Origin: Bradyrhizobium liaoningense
GTDB taxonomy: Bacteria; Pseudomonadota; Alphaproteobacteria; Rhizobiales; Xanthobacteraceae
Direction of reading: 5' to 3'
Assembly: GCF_018130825.1 (NCBI RefSeq)
Contig: NZ_JAFCJS010000010.1
Coordinates: 1 to 64,000 of the forward strand
DNA length: 64,000 nucleotides
Below, one piece after another: positions 1 to 8,840 of this stretch (position 1 is the stretch's first letter; each line of letters begins with the position of its first letter). The notes below the pieces were generated by a model, which ran no database searches, was not told where the DNA came from, and saw only the letters and a list, made by a program, of their open reading frames with translations. A program made the translations under genes and the position numbers.

Positions 1-80
1 CAGGACCCCGGCAGAGGCCTTCTCCCAAGTGTTGCACTTCGAGTGTGAATCCACCTCCTGGCTTTCGCCAGGACGACGGC
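1..80. repeat. Right end of a palindromic intergenic repeat, cut by the window edge
   Basis: The stretch ends in a 'ctttcgccaggacgac' arm at about 62-77, the same arm that closes the complete elements at 30124-30263 and 42967-43087. The partner arm would lie left of the window. No coding sequence is seen in positions 1-205. Confidence 0.5.
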
Positions 81-110
81 TGAGTATTTGGCGCGTGCTG
101 CATCCACCTC

Positions 111-188
111 GTCATTGCGAGCGCAGCGAAGCAAGCCAGAATCTTTCCGCGGAGGGACTCTGGATTGCCTCGCTGCGCTCGCAATGAC
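111..188. repeat. Palindromic repeat with 19-bp perfect arms
   Basis: The arms GTCATTGCGAGCGCAGCGA (111-129) and its exact reverse complement (170-188) enclose about 40 bases. It lies just downstream of the holA stop codon (206 on the minus strand), so it may act as a transcript-end hairpin. It belongs to a different sequence family from the CGTCCCGG elements elsewhere in the window. Confidence 0.8.
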
Positions 189-205
189 GTGGAAAGAGCG
201 GAGGC

Positions 206-1234
206 CTATCCCCGCCGCTTCGCATTCGCCGCGATCGCCATCAGCGTGCGCTGGGCGATGGCGGCGGCTAGCGTCGATTGCTTGCGAGTCTCAAGCGCGG
301 CGGTTGCGAGCTGCTCGATGATGGCGGCGAGGCGCGCCACGCTGAAATTGCGCAGCGCGGTTTCGACCATGGGCTTTCGTGAAAAGTGCAGCCGCGGATA
401 GCCGCCGTCGAGCACGGCAGAGGCAGGCTGGCCGTCGGCGATCGCGAGCGCGGATTTGTGCAGCCACGCGGCCTGGCGCTGTGCGGCCGAGATGATCACG
501 CCGGGATAGGTGCCGGCGATCATGGCTTTTGCAAACTCGGTCTCGACGATGTCGGGTCGCCCGGCGAAGGCGCCGTCGACGATCGGATCGAGCTTCAGCT
601 CGGATGCGTCGGCGACCACGGACATCACGTCATCCAGCGTGATCTCGCCTTTGCCATGGGCATAGAGCGTGAGCTTGCGCAGCTCGTTGCGGGAGGCCTG
701 GCGGTCACCGCCGAGGAACGACATCAGCGCCGCGCGGGCATCCTGCGCGATGCGCAGATTCGCGATGCGGAGCTCGTCCTCCATCAGCTTGGCGAGGTCG
801 CGCTCGGTGTCGGGATAGCAGCCGATCGCGACCGCCGTCTTGGCCTTCTCGCAGGCCTTGCGCAGCGGCGATTCCGGCCGCAGCTCGCCGGCCTCGATCA
901 CGATGCGGCAATCCTTCACGCTCATCTCGGCCAAGGTGTCGATGCCGCCGGCAAAGCTGCGCGAGCCGGCGCGAACGCGAATGGCGCGGCGGCCGCCGAA
1001 CAGCGGCACCGTCATGGCTTCGTCGACGAGTCGCGACGGCTCGGCGGAGAGTTCGTCGCCGTCGAGCTTCACCAGCGAGAAGGGATCGTTGGGATCGTCG
1101 ACCGCCGAGGCGATCAGCGCGTCGGCGCGCTCGCGCACGAGCCCGGCGTCGGGTCCGTAGAGCAGGATAATGGGGCGGCCGGCATCGGGGCGGGCGAGGA
1201 AGGCGTCGATCTCTTTTCCGCGCAGTGCGACCAT
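206..1234 (-). CDS. holA: DNA polymerase III subunit delta
   Basis: This is the clamp-loader delta subunit, which opens the beta sliding clamp during replication. The 342-residue length is normal for HolA. The N-terminus (residues 1-50) has the family pattern of an 'ILLYGPDAGLVRERA' segment, the degenerate nucleotide-site region of delta, which does not need to hydrolyse ATP. The rest follows the usual delta layout, with an AAA-like domain and an alpha-helical C-terminal collar. It starts with ATG. It lies downstream of lptE on the same strand, the usual leuS-lptE-holA order in alphaproteobacteria. A palindromic repeat (1244-1355) separates it from lptE. Confidence 0.93.
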   Translation of the reverse strand: MVALRGKEIDAFLARPDAGRPIILLYGPDAGLVRERADALIASAVDDPNDPFSLVKLDGDELSAEPSRLVDEAMTVPLFGGRRAIRVRAGSRSFAGGIDTLAEMSVKDCRIVIEAGELRPESPLRKACEKAKTAVAIGCYPDTERDLAKLMEDELRIANLRIAQDARAALMSFLGGDRQASRNELRKLTLYAHGKGEITLDDVMSVVADASELKLDPIVDGAFAGRPDIVETEFAKAMIAGTYPGVIISAAQRQAAWLHKSALAIADGQPASAVLDGGYPRLHFSRKPMVETALRNFSVARLAAIIEQLATAALETRKQSTLAAAIAQRTLMAIAANAKRRG

Positions 1235-1243
1235 GGTTCAGAT

Positions 1244-1355
1244 CGTCATTCCGGGGCGCGCGTGGCGCGAACTACGGTGCGCAATCGCGCACCTGAGAAT
1301 CCAGAGGTTGGGGATCGAGATTCCGGGTCCGCGCTACACGTGCCCCGGAATGACG
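1244..1355. repeat. Palindromic intergenic repeat between lptE and holA
   Basis: The perfect 14-bp arms CGTCATTCCGGGGC (1244-1257) and GCCCCGGAATGACG (1342-1355) enclose smaller internal inverted repeats. It sits inside an otherwise co-directional gene run, so it could attenuate read-through from lptE into holA or be processed in the mRNA. It is related to the element at 41088-41192, whose right end is nearly the same. Confidence 0.75.
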
Positions 1356-1364
1356 GGAGATGAC

Positions 1365-1916
1365 TTACGTGCCCGCGGTGAAGAACGCGGCGAGCCGGGT
1401 GTTGATGTTCTCTGCGATCTCGTTGGCGGCACGATCCTCGGCATCGCGAACGGCGCGGTTGCGCGAGAACCGCTGGTAGGAGCCGGGCATGTCGTAGGAG
1501 ACGCGCGAGAACGTGGTGCCGGTCATGACCGACTTGCCGCTGACGATCTCGATCAGATTGTACTGGCAGTCGATGCCGTAGTTCTCGGTGTTCGGCAGAC
1601 CCGTGTTGGGATCGACGATCAGGGACGAGCGGCTGGAGGCGAAGCGGATGTCTAGGCGGTGGGTCGGCGGCATGCCCGTCGCCGAACCGTAGAGCTTGAA
1701 GGCCAGGGCATTGCGGACCTCGACGCCGACGCGGGCCTCGCGGGAGGCATTGGGCTTGCTGATCGGCGGCAGCTCGACCCCCATCAGCTTCTCGCGCAGG
1801 CCGGGGGTGCCGTCACCACGGTCGGCATACATCGGCTGGAAGCAGCCAGCCGTCAGCGCCGCCAGTGCGGCGACTGCCAGCAGGCGGGCTGCGATGCGGA
1901 TCCTAGCCGACAACAT
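1365..1916 (-). CDS. lptE: LPS-assembly lipoprotein LptE
   Basis: LptE is the lipoprotein plug of the outer-membrane LptDE translocon that inserts lipopolysaccharide. The 183-residue product has an N-terminal lipoprotein signal ending in a lipobox, 'LTAGC', with the acceptor cysteine at about residue 25. It is followed by the 'FQPMYA' start typical of alphaproteobacterial LptE (formerly RlpB). Its start codon lies inside the 3' end of leuS (14-nt overlap), which points to translational coupling. holA follows downstream. The family is poorly conserved, so the call rests on the lipobox, the size and the leuS-lptE-holA order. Confidence 0.88.
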   Translation of the reverse strand: MLSARIRIAARLLAVAALAALTAGCFQPMYADRGDGTPGLREKLMGVELPPISKPNASREARVGVEVRNALAFKLYGSATGMPPTHRLDIRFASSRSSLIVDPNTGLPNTENYGIDCQYNLIEIVSGKSVMTGTTFSRVSYDMPGSYQRFSRNRAVRDAEDRAANEIAENINTRLAAFFTAGT

Positions 1917-4527
1917 TCACGATCCTCTTGGGGACGATGATCACCTTGCGGACGGGCTTGCCGTCCAAGGCCAGCTTTACCGCATCGAGGGCCAAAACGG
2001 CAGCCTCGATTTCCGGATTCTGGGCCGCTGTTGCAACTGTGACCTCACCCCGTTTCTTGCCGTTGACCTGGACAACCAGGGTCACGCTGTCTTCAACCAG
2101 CAAATCACGTTCGATTTGGGGCCAATCGGCCTCCGAAACCAGCCCGGAGTGCCCCAGAACCTGCCAGCACTCCTCGGCCAGGTGCGGCATCATCGGGGAG
2201 AACAGCTGGACCAGGATCTGGCTGGCCTCGCGGATCGCCCAGGCAAGGTCTGCCGCCGGCTGCCCGGGACGCTGCAGCACTTCCGAGAACGCATTCGTGA
2301 ATTCACGGATATGGGCGAGGCAGACGTTGAAGTGCAGCCGCTCGACGCCGGAGGTCACCTTGTCCAGCGCGCCGTGGGCCGCCTTGCGCAGGAGGAGCGC
2401 ATCCTCGCCGAACGAAGCCGGCCGGGCCGCGGGGGCTGCCTTGCCGAGTTCCACCGCGTCGTTCACCAGCCGCCACAGCCGCTGCACGAAGCGCGAGGCG
2501 CCCTGGACGCGCTCGTCGCTCCAGATCACGTCGCGGTCGGGCGGGGAGTCCGACAGCATGAACCAGCGGGCGACGTCGGCGCCGTAGGTCGCGATGATGT
2601 CGTCGGGGTCGACCGTATTCTTCTTCGACTTCGACATCTTCTCGATCGGACCGATCGCGACGTCCTCGCCGGTGCTGAGCAGCGTCGCGCGCCGCCCGTT
2701 GCCGCCGACCTCGATCTTCACCTCGGCCGGCTGCACCCAGGTGCCGTCGGCCTTCTGGTAGGTCTCGTGCACCACCATGCCCTGCGTGAACATGCCGGCG
2801 AACGGCTCGTCCAGCGCAACGTGCCCGGTCGCCTTCATCGCGCGGGTGAAGAAGCGGCTGTAGAGCAGATGCAGGATCGCGTGCTCGACGCCGCCGATAT
2901 ACTGGTCGACCGGCAGCATCCGGTTGGCGACCGCCGGCGTCGTCGGCGAATTCTCGTTCCAGGGATCGGTGAAGCGCGCAAAATACCAGGACGAATCCAC
3001 GAAGGTGTCCATGGTGTCGGTTTCGCGCTGAGCCTTGCCGCCGCATTTGGGGCAGGTGACGTGCTTCCAGGTCGGGTGATGGTCGAGCGCGTTGCCGGGC
3101 TTGTCGAAGCTCACATCCTCCGGCAGCACCACTGGCAGGTCGGCATCCGGCACCGGGACCACATCGCACTTCGGGCAATGGATGACCGGGATCGGGCAGC
3201 CCCAGTAGCGCTGGCGCGAAATGCCCCAATCGCGCAGACGGAAATTCACCTGGCGCTCGCCGACCGGCGCGTTGCCGCGCAGCTCGGTCTCGAGACGCTT
3301 CGCCACCTCTTCCTTGGCCTGATCGATCGTCATGCCGTCGAGGAAGCGCGAATTGATCATGCGGCCGTCACCGTCATAGGCGGTGTCGGTGATGACGAAT
3401 GACTTCGGATCCTGGCCCTCGGGACAGACAACCGGCGTATTGCCGAGCGCGTACTTGTTGACGAAATCGAGGTCGCGCTGGTCGTGCGCGGGGCAGCCGA
3501 AGATCGCGCCGGTGCCGTATTCCATCAGCACGAAATTGGCGACATAGACCGGCAGCTTCCAGCTCGGATCGAACGGATGCACCGCGCGGATACCGGTGTC
3601 GAAGCCCTGCTTCTCCGCGGTGTCGATGATCGACTGCGCTGTCCCGATCTTCTTGATGTCGGCGATGAACTCCGCAAGCTTCGGGTTCTTCGCGGCAGCC
3701 GCTTGTGCCAGCGGATGATCCGCCGAGATCGCCATGAATTTTGCGCCGAACAGCGTGTCCGGGCGCGTCGTGAAAATCTTCAGCTCGCTCTCGCCGGCGG
3801 GCGTCGTCGCCGCATCCAGCGCGAATCGGATCAAGAGGCCCTCGGAGCGGCCGATCCAGTTGCGCTGCATCAGCCGCACCTTGTCGGGCCAGCGGTCCAG
3901 CCCGTCCAGCGCCGACAGCAGCTCCTGCGAGTACTTCGTGATCTTGAAGACCCACTGGCTCATCTCGCGTTGCTCGACGATCGCACCGGAGCGCCAGCCG
4001 CGGCCGTCGATCACCTGCTCGTTGGCGAGCACGGTCATGTCGACCGGATCCCAGTTGAGCTTGCGCTTCTCGCGCTCGGCGAGGCCGGCTGCGAGCATGT
4101 CCAGGAACATCTTCTGCTGATGCTTGTAGTAGCTGGGATCGCAGGTCGCGAATTCGCGGCTCCAGTCCAGCGACAGCCCGATGGAGCGAAGCTGCTTCTT
4201 CATCGCGGCGATGTTGTCGTAGGTCCAGGCCTTCGGCGCGACCTTGCGCTCGATGGCGGCGTTCTCGGCCGGCAGGCCGAACGCGTCCCAGCCCATCGGA
4301 TGCAGCACGTTGAAGCCCTTGGCGCGCATGAAGCGGGCCAGCACGTCGCCGAGCGTATAATTCCGGACATGGCCGATATGGATGCGCCCGGACGGGTAGG
4401 GGAACATCTCGAGCACATAGTATTTCGGCCGCGAATCGTCGTTCTTCGAGACGAAGATCGCCTGCTGGTCCCAGGCAGCCTGCCAGCGCGGTTCGGAATC
4501 GTGGGCGTTATAGCGTTCGGAGGTCAT
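1903..4527 (-). CDS. leuS: Leucyl-tRNA synthetase
   Basis: This class I aminoacyl-tRNA synthetase charges tRNA-Leu in the cytoplasm. The ATG at 4527 begins MTSERYNAHDSEPRWQ, typical of LeuS; a longer in-frame start at 4602 adds an unconserved leader. The product is 874 residues, the normal bacterial length. The HIGH motif is at residues 50-53 and KMSKS at about 630. Between them lies the CP1 editing domain, including a 'TRPDTLFG' segment, with zinc-type cysteine pairs nearby. The anticodon-binding domain is C-terminal. It leads the leuS-lptE-holA run and overlaps lptE by 14 nt. The 287 bases upstream, to the next gene, hold no recognisable gene. Confidence 0.97.
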   Translation of the reverse strand: MTSERYNAHDSEPRWQAAWDQQAIFVSKNDDSRPKYYVLEMFPYPSGRIHIGHVRNYTLGDVLARFMRAKGFNVLHPMGWDAFGLPAENAAIERKVAPKAWTYDNIAAMKKQLRSIGLSLDWSREFATCDPSYYKHQQKMFLDMLAAGLAEREKRKLNWDPVDMTVLANEQVIDGRGWRSGAIVEQREMSQWVFKITKYSQELLSALDGLDRWPDKVRLMQRNWIGRSEGLLIRFALDAATTPAGESELKIFTTRPDTLFGAKFMAISADHPLAQAAAAKNPKLAEFIADIKKIGTAQSIIDTAEKQGFDTGIRAVHPFDPSWKLPVYVANFVLMEYGTGAIFGCPAHDQRDLDFVNKYALGNTPVVCPEGQDPKSFVITDTAYDGDGRMINSRFLDGMTIDQAKEEVAKRLETELRGNAPVGERQVNFRLRDWGISRQRYWGCPIPVIHCPKCDVVPVPDADLPVVLPEDVSFDKPGNALDHHPTWKHVTCPKCGGKAQRETDTMDTFVDSSWYFARFTDPWNENSPTTPAVANRMLPVDQYIGGVEHAILHLLYSRFFTRAMKATGHVALDEPFAGMFTQGMVVHETYQKADGTWVQPAEVKIEVGGNGRRATLLSTGEDVAIGPIEKMSKSKKNTVDPDDIIATYGADVARWFMLSDSPPDRDVIWSDERVQGASRFVQRLWRLVNDAVELGKAAPAARPASFGEDALLLRKAAHGALDKVTSGVERLHFNVCLAHIREFTNAFSEVLQRPGQPAADLAWAIREASQILVQLFSPMMPHLAEECWQVLGHSGLVSEADWPQIERDLLVEDSVTLVVQVNGKKRGEVTVATAAQNPEIEAAVLALDAVKLALDGKPVRKVIIVPKRIVNVVG

Positions 4528-4814
4528 GGAATCGTTGGTTTTTTCTTGGGTTCGGCCGTCTAAAGACGGCGGACTAGGCCATAGAAGCCCTCGGGGGGTC
4601 AATGGGTTGCCTCACCTTCGGAACCTGTGCCCCTGCTCCGCATAACTACCGAGGCCGCCGTTGGGGTGTGATTAAGGGGTCGATGCGAGGTTGCGGCTGG
4701 CCAGAACCCCAAGATACTCGCAATGGACGCCAGCTTTGACGATCCCGACTACGACTATGTCGCGTCCCGCCTGCGGGGCGAGGTAAAGTCGACCGGTAGA
4801 GTTGTCCGCGCGGG

Positions 4815-6518
4815 CTAGGCGCTGGCCGCCATCATCATGGCGGCGCCGCCGGTCTCGATCGCCTGCACGCCGTGCTCGACGACGTTGTTGCGGCCGCGGT
4901 GTTTTGCGGCGTAGAGCGCGGCGTCGGCGGCTTCGATGAGGTCGCCGGGGCGCAAGGCCTCGTTGGGCCTCGTCGCGGCAACGCCGATCGAGACGGTGAC
5001 GATCATATGAGCCGAGGTGATGTGCGGCAGGCACAGCTTCAGCACGGCCGCACGCACCTGCTCGCCGATCTCGACGGCGCGGTTCACATCGGTGTTCGGC
5101 AGCAGCAGGCAGAATTCCTCGCCGCCATAGCGCGCGGCAAAGCCCATCGTGTCGGCGGCGATGCCCGAGAGCGACTCGCCGAGCCGCGTCAGGCAGGAAT
5201 CGCCTTCGAGATGGCCGTAGGTGTCGTTGAACAGCTTGAAATGGTCGACGTCGATCATCAGCAGCGCGAGGTCGCTGCCATATTGCTGCGCGCGCATCCA
5301 TTCGAAGTCGAGCCGGCTCTGGAAGCCGCGGCGGTTGGCGAGGCCTGACAGCATGTCGATCGAGGCCATCACGGTGAGGCGGTCGTTGCTCGCGATCAGC
5401 TCGCGCTCGCGCTGGCTGAGCTGCGCGGCCATCGCGTTGAACGCGCGGGCCAGCGGCACGAACTCGGCCGGCAGGCGGTTGCGCGCCGCGCGCGCGGAGA
5501 GATCCCCCTCGCCGAGGCGCTTGGCCATGTCGGCGAGCATCTCGATCGGCTTGATCACGAGCTTCTCGGCGGCGATCAGCGCGCCGAGCAGCACGAACAC
5601 GACGACGAAAGCGAGCTGGAGATAGGCGGTGCGGATGTCGCGGCTCACCGCCGCGGACACCTTGTCCTCGTCGATGCTGGCGATCAGACGAGCGTTGGTG
5701 CCGGCGATGCGGATGTAGCTGACCGCGCGGCGGGAGCCGTCGGCGGCGAGGAAGGACAGCGAGCCTTCGTCCTGGTCCGAGCGCAGCGCCCTGTCGGCAA
5801 TCGCGGACATCAGTGGCATGTTGTCGAGCGGACGGCCGACCGCACTGTGCTGGTCGGCGGGCGCGGCCAGCACGGTGCCCGCGCTGTCGACCAGCACGGC
5901 GGTGATACCGGCGCGGCCGCCGAGATTGTTCATGACCTTCGACATCCAGTCGAGGTTGACGGTGGCCAGCACGACGGCATCGGGTACGCCGCTGAACGCC
6001 GATACCGGATAGACCGCCATCACGGTCGGCGACGGCACCGGTCGCGACAGGATGAAGTCGCTCAGCACGAAGCGGCCGGTTTCCTGCGCCTGCTGGAAGT
6101 AGGGCCGGTCACTGAGGTCGAGCCCGACATACATGTTGTTGGTGGCGCACTGGATGCGGCCGTCCTGGCCGGCGATCAGCAGCGTGCGGATCCAGGGAAG
6201 ATTCGAGGGCAGGCTCGCGCGCAGCACGTCGCAGCTCTTGCTGATGCCGCCGGCGGAGGCGCGGATGAAGGCTTCCGATTTCAGGATGGTCTCGACCGAC
6301 GAGATCACCTCGCGCTGCGCATCGGCGCTGTGTCGCGCGACGGTGGTGAATTCGGCTGCGGCCTGCGCGATCTGCCGGGTGCGCGCATCCTCGAGCGAAC
6401 GAATGCGCTCGAGCATCAGGGGCGCAACCAGAATCACGGCAAGCAACGCAAGCCGGGCCCGGATTCCGAGAACCTGCTTGAGTTTCGCTCGTTTGCGGTT
6501 GAAACTGACGTTTGCCAT
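4815..6518 (-). CDS. Membrane diguanylate cyclase (dCache-HAMP-GGDEF)
   Basis: The protein is predicted to make c-di-GMP from two GTP in response to an extracytoplasmic signal. In order it has a TM segment (about 20-38), a periplasmic PAS-like/dCache region (about 45-285), a second TM (about 298-318), a HAMP linker (about 320-370) and a GGDEF domain (about 385-545). The active-site loop is GGEEF at 465-469, inside 'RYGGEEF', so catalysis is expected. The RxxD inhibitory-site pattern expected nine residues upstream is replaced by D..G, so feedback inhibition may be absent. It is divergent from the yggS-like gene (108 bp between them). The ligand is unknown. Confidence 0.88.
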   Translation of the reverse strand: MANVSFNRKRAKLKQVLGIRARLALLAVILVAPLMLERIRSLEDARTRQIAQAAAEFTTVARHSADAQREVISSVETILKSEAFIRASAGGISKSCDVLRASLPSNLPWIRTLLIAGQDGRIQCATNNMYVGLDLSDRPYFQQAQETGRFVLSDFILSRPVPSPTVMAVYPVSAFSGVPDAVVLATVNLDWMSKVMNNLGGRAGITAVLVDSAGTVLAAPADQHSAVGRPLDNMPLMSAIADRALRSDQDEGSLSFLAADGSRRAVSYIRIAGTNARLIASIDEDKVSAAVSRDIRTAYLQLAFVVVFVLLGALIAAEKLVIKPIEMLADMAKRLGEGDLSARAARNRLPAEFVPLARAFNAMAAQLSQRERELIASNDRLTVMASIDMLSGLANRRGFQSRLDFEWMRAQQYGSDLALLMIDVDHFKLFNDTYGHLEGDSCLTRLGESLSGIAADTMGFAARYGGEEFCLLLPNTDVNRAVEIGEQVRAAVLKLCLPHITSAHMIVTVSIGVAATRPNEALRPGDLIEAADAALYAAKHRGRNNVVEHGVQAIETGGAAMMMAASA

Positions 6519-6626
6519 CTTCGCTGCCCACCCCGCGGGCTAAGGTAAAGCGAAGGGTTCAAAAACTCTTTCTTGAACTCGGTAAAATTGGACTTACCTC
6601 CGTAAGATCACGGCCAATCCAACGTC

Positions 6627-7316
6627 ATGACAGAAAAAAGCGCCGCGCCGATAACCGGCCATTCACCAAACGCACTCGCTTCGGTCGAAGCCGAAATTGC
6701 ACGCGCCTGCAGGGATGCGCGGCGTGATCGCGCCTCCGTCACGCTGATCGCGGTCTCCAAGACTTTCGTCGCGGATGCAATTACCCCGGTTATCGCCGCC
6801 GGACAGCGCGTATTCGGCGAGAATCGGGTGCAGGAGGCCAAAGGCAAGTGGCCGGCGTTAACGTCTGTTTACCCCGACATCGCGTTGCATCTGATCGGGC
6901 CGCTGCAATCCAACAAGGCGAAAGAGGCGGTCGCGCTGTTCGACGCCATCCATTCGGTCGACCGCCCGAGCATTTGCCAGGCGTTAGCCAAGGAAATCGA
7001 ATCCCAAAAAAAGCACCCGCTTCTCTTCGTCCAGATCAACACCGGCGAGGAGCCGCAGAAGGCCGGTGTCGCGCCGGGCGAGGCCGATGCCTTCCTCGCG
7101 AGCTGCCGCGACACCTATGGGCTGACGATCTCCGGACTGATGTGCATCCCGCCGGTCGACGAGCCGCCGGCTGCGCATTTCGCGCTGACTGCCAAGATCG
7201 CGGAGCGCAACGGCTTGAAGAATCTCTCGATGGGCATGAGCGCGGATTTCGCGACCGCGATCATGTTGGGCGCCACGCATGTCCGCGTGGGCAGCGCGAT
7301 CTTCGGGCATCGGTAG
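6627..7316 (+). CDS. YggS/PLPBP-family pyridoxal phosphate homeostasis protein
   Basis: This protein binds PLP and helps keep vitamin B6 and amino/keto acid pools balanced; no enzymatic reaction is firmly established for the family. Its 229 residues match the usual 220-235. The PLP lysine is K45 in 'IAVSKT', followed by the family signature 'FGENRVQEA', 'LIGPLQSNK' and, near the C-terminus, 'SMGMSADF' for phosphate binding. It starts with ATG. It lies alone between the diguanylate cyclase (divergent) and the hydratase (convergent), and a long palindromic repeat follows its stop codon. Confidence 0.93.
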   Translation: MTEKSAAPITGHSPNALASVEAEIARACRDARRDRASVTLIAVSKTFVADAITPVIAAGQRVFGENRVQEAKGKWPALTSVYPDIALHLIGPLQSNKAKEAVALFDAIHSVDRPSICQALAKEIESQKKHPLLFVQINTGEEPQKAGVAPGEADAFLASCRDTYGLTISGLMCIPPVDEPPAAHFALTAKIAERNGLKNLSMGMSADFATAIMLGATHVRVGSAIFGHR

Positions 7317-7321
7317 TGGTT

Positions 7322-7461
7322 GTCGTCCCGGCGAAGGCCGGGACCCATACCGCGTGATCTCTCGGTGACGAGCAGTGTTCGTACCGGCGAAAGTCCGGTC
7401 ACTTCTGGTCTTCGCCAAACTACTCCTTGGGGTTATGGGTCCCGGCCTTCGCCGGGACGAC
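7322..7461. repeat. Palindromic repeat with 27-bp perfect arms, CGTCCCGG family
   Basis: The left arm (7322-7348) and right arm (7435-7461) are exact reverse complements over 27 bases, each containing GTCGTCCCGGCGAAGG and its complement. The centre holds 'GTGATCT', 'GTTCGTACC' and 'TCTTCGCCAAAC', which recur in the element at 41839-41999. It fills the convergent gap between the yggS-like gene and the hydratase, where a bidirectional hairpin would end both transcripts. Confidence 0.9.
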
Positions 7462-7478
7462 GGCGGTGGGTGAGGCTT

Positions 7479-8264
7479 TTACACAAACCCCACCGACACT
7501 TTCCCCAACACACCAAAATCCACCGCGAAATGATCGCCGGCCTGGATCGGCAGCGGCGGATGGCACGTACCCGTGGTCACCACCTCCCCTGCCCGCAACG
7601 TGATGTCGAGCCCGCGCAGTTCGTTGGCGAGCCAGGCGAGCGCAACGCGGGGATCGCCGAGTACGTTCTTGCCGTGGCCGACATAGCGCTCGCCGCGTAG
7701 CGTGATCTGCGGCCGCTCCTCGACGAGATCCATCGCGCGCCAATCCGCTGATGTCGTTGCGCCCAGCACGAACAGATGCGCGCAGGCATTGTCGGCGATG
7801 AGCTGCGCTTCGCCGGCGCTGGCGAAATCGACAAAGCGCGAATCCGGAATCTCGATCGCGGGATGGAAGCTGCCGACTGCAGCGAGCACTTCGTCGACAG
7901 TGTACGGCGTCGCGCGCGGCGGCAGATCGCGTCCCATGCGGAAGGCGAATTCCGGCTCGCCGACGCGCATCGCGTTGCCCTTCATCGATGCGGTGCCGCC
8001 GTCGGCGATCACGGTGTCGCTCATGATGCGCCCGGCCAGCGGTCCGGAGACGTTGATGTGCTCCTGTCCTGATACGCTCGTTGCCGCGATCTTCCAGCCG
8101 AACAATTTTCCACGCGACAGCGTTTCGAGCCCGGCCTGAATGGCATAGCCCTCTGCGCGGCTCTGCGGTCGCAAGCTCGCCTCGAGCGCATCGAGCTTGG
8201 TGCCGTCGCGCCAATGTTCAAAGAGGACGCGCGATGCGGCGGCGATCTGATCTTTCTCGAGCAT
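7479..8264 (-). CDS. 2-keto-4-pentenoate hydratase-like protein (MhpD/FAH family)
   Basis: The family hydrates 2-hydroxypenta-2,4-dienoates or related enol acids at the end of meta-cleavage pathways, using a divalent metal held by acidic residues. The 261-residue product has an N-terminal helical part typical of MhpD. It then shows the FAH-like core with 'EPEFAFRMGRDL' and 'AIEIPDSRF', matching the metal-ligand segments, and 'VTTGTCHPPLPIQAGD' near the end, as in family members. No other aromatic-degradation gene is nearby, so the substrate is unknown. It starts 6 bp after the upstream L,D-transpeptidase gene, so the two are probably cotranscribed. Confidence 0.82.
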   Translation of the reverse strand: MLEKDQIAAASRVLFEHWRDGTKLDALEASLRPQSRAEGYAIQAGLETLSRGKLFGWKIAATSVSGQEHINVSGPLAGRIMSDTVIADGGTASMKGNAMRVGEPEFAFRMGRDLPPRATPYTVDEVLAAVGSFHPAIEIPDSRFVDFASAGEAQLIADNACAHLFVLGATTSADWRAMDLVEERPQITLRGERYVGHGKNVLGDPRVALAWLANELRGLDITLRAGEVVTTGTCHPPLPIQAGDHFAVDFGVLGKVSVGFV

Positions 8265-8270
8265 GTGCCC

Positions 8271-8840
8271 TCACCCGATGATGATTCTTGTTCTTGGTCC
8301 CAGCCGCCGCAGCAATTGCAGCATCGCGGATTTGGTCATGGAGACGCAGCCCGCTGTCGGGCCGAAATTGTCGCGGGCCAGATGCAGGAACACGGCGCTG
8401 CCGCGGCCGGCGATGCGCGGGCGCGTGTTGTGGTCGATTTCGATGATGAAGTCATAGAGGTGGTCGGCCCGCTTGAGCCGATCACCGCCCTGCCCCTCGC
8501 CGAGCCGGATTCCCTGGTTGTAGTGACGGTCGTTGGGATCCTCGCACCAGGCGTCCGCGCCGGTGATGATCCGCGCCGGCAGGAAAGTCTGCGGGCGGCT
8601 GTGCCGGTCGACGCGCCACCACAGGCGCCGGGGACGGAAGCTACCCCTCGGAGTACCTCCGTCGCCCTCGCGCTTGTTGGCGAGGATGCCGCCCCGCCCC
8701 AGCGCCACCGGTATCGTCAGCGGTCCGGCGGTCAGCCAGCCCCGGCGCGGATTCCCGGCAGCAGGCTTAACGCGGATCGCCGACAGCGGTCCGGAGCTCC
8801 GATTTCTGGTGTAAGTAGCTGAAGCAACGTTGTTTTTCAT
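8271..8840 (-). CDS. L,D-transpeptidase (YkuD) family protein
   Basis: YkuD-domain proteins form 3-3 crosslinks in peptidoglycan or attach proteins to it through a catalytic cysteine. The C-terminal part shows 'FLHLARDNFGPTAGCVSM', the His...Gly-Cys motif with the nucleophile in 'AGCVSM'. Upstream, 'KREGDGGTPRGSF' is also typical of this subgroup. About 190 residues. No clear signal peptide is visible, which is odd for an enzyme acting outside the membrane. The ATG at 8840 is used here; another in-frame ATG at 8864 adds eight residues, and neither has a good ribosome site. It precedes the hydratase by 6 bp. Confidence 0.8.
   Translation of the reverse strand: MKNNVASATYTRNRSSGPLSAIRVKPAAGNPRRGWLTAGPLTIPVALGRGGILANKREGDGGTPRGSFRPRRLWWRVDRHSRPQTFLPARIITGADAWCEDPNDRHYNQGIRLGEGQGGDRLKRADHLYDFIIEIDHNTRPRIAGRGSAVFLHLARDNFGPTAGCVSMTKSAMLQLLRRLGPRTRIIIG

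Noticed and set aside
1696..3402. A 568-codon open frame antisense to leuS
   Set aside because: A shadow of leuS, whose KMSKS motif lies within this span on the other strand.
4723..4818. Possible 31-residue reading frame on the plus strand starting MDASFDDPDYDYV
   Set aside because: It is short, lacks a clear ribosome site and overlaps the end of the diguanylate cyclase gene; nothing else supports it.
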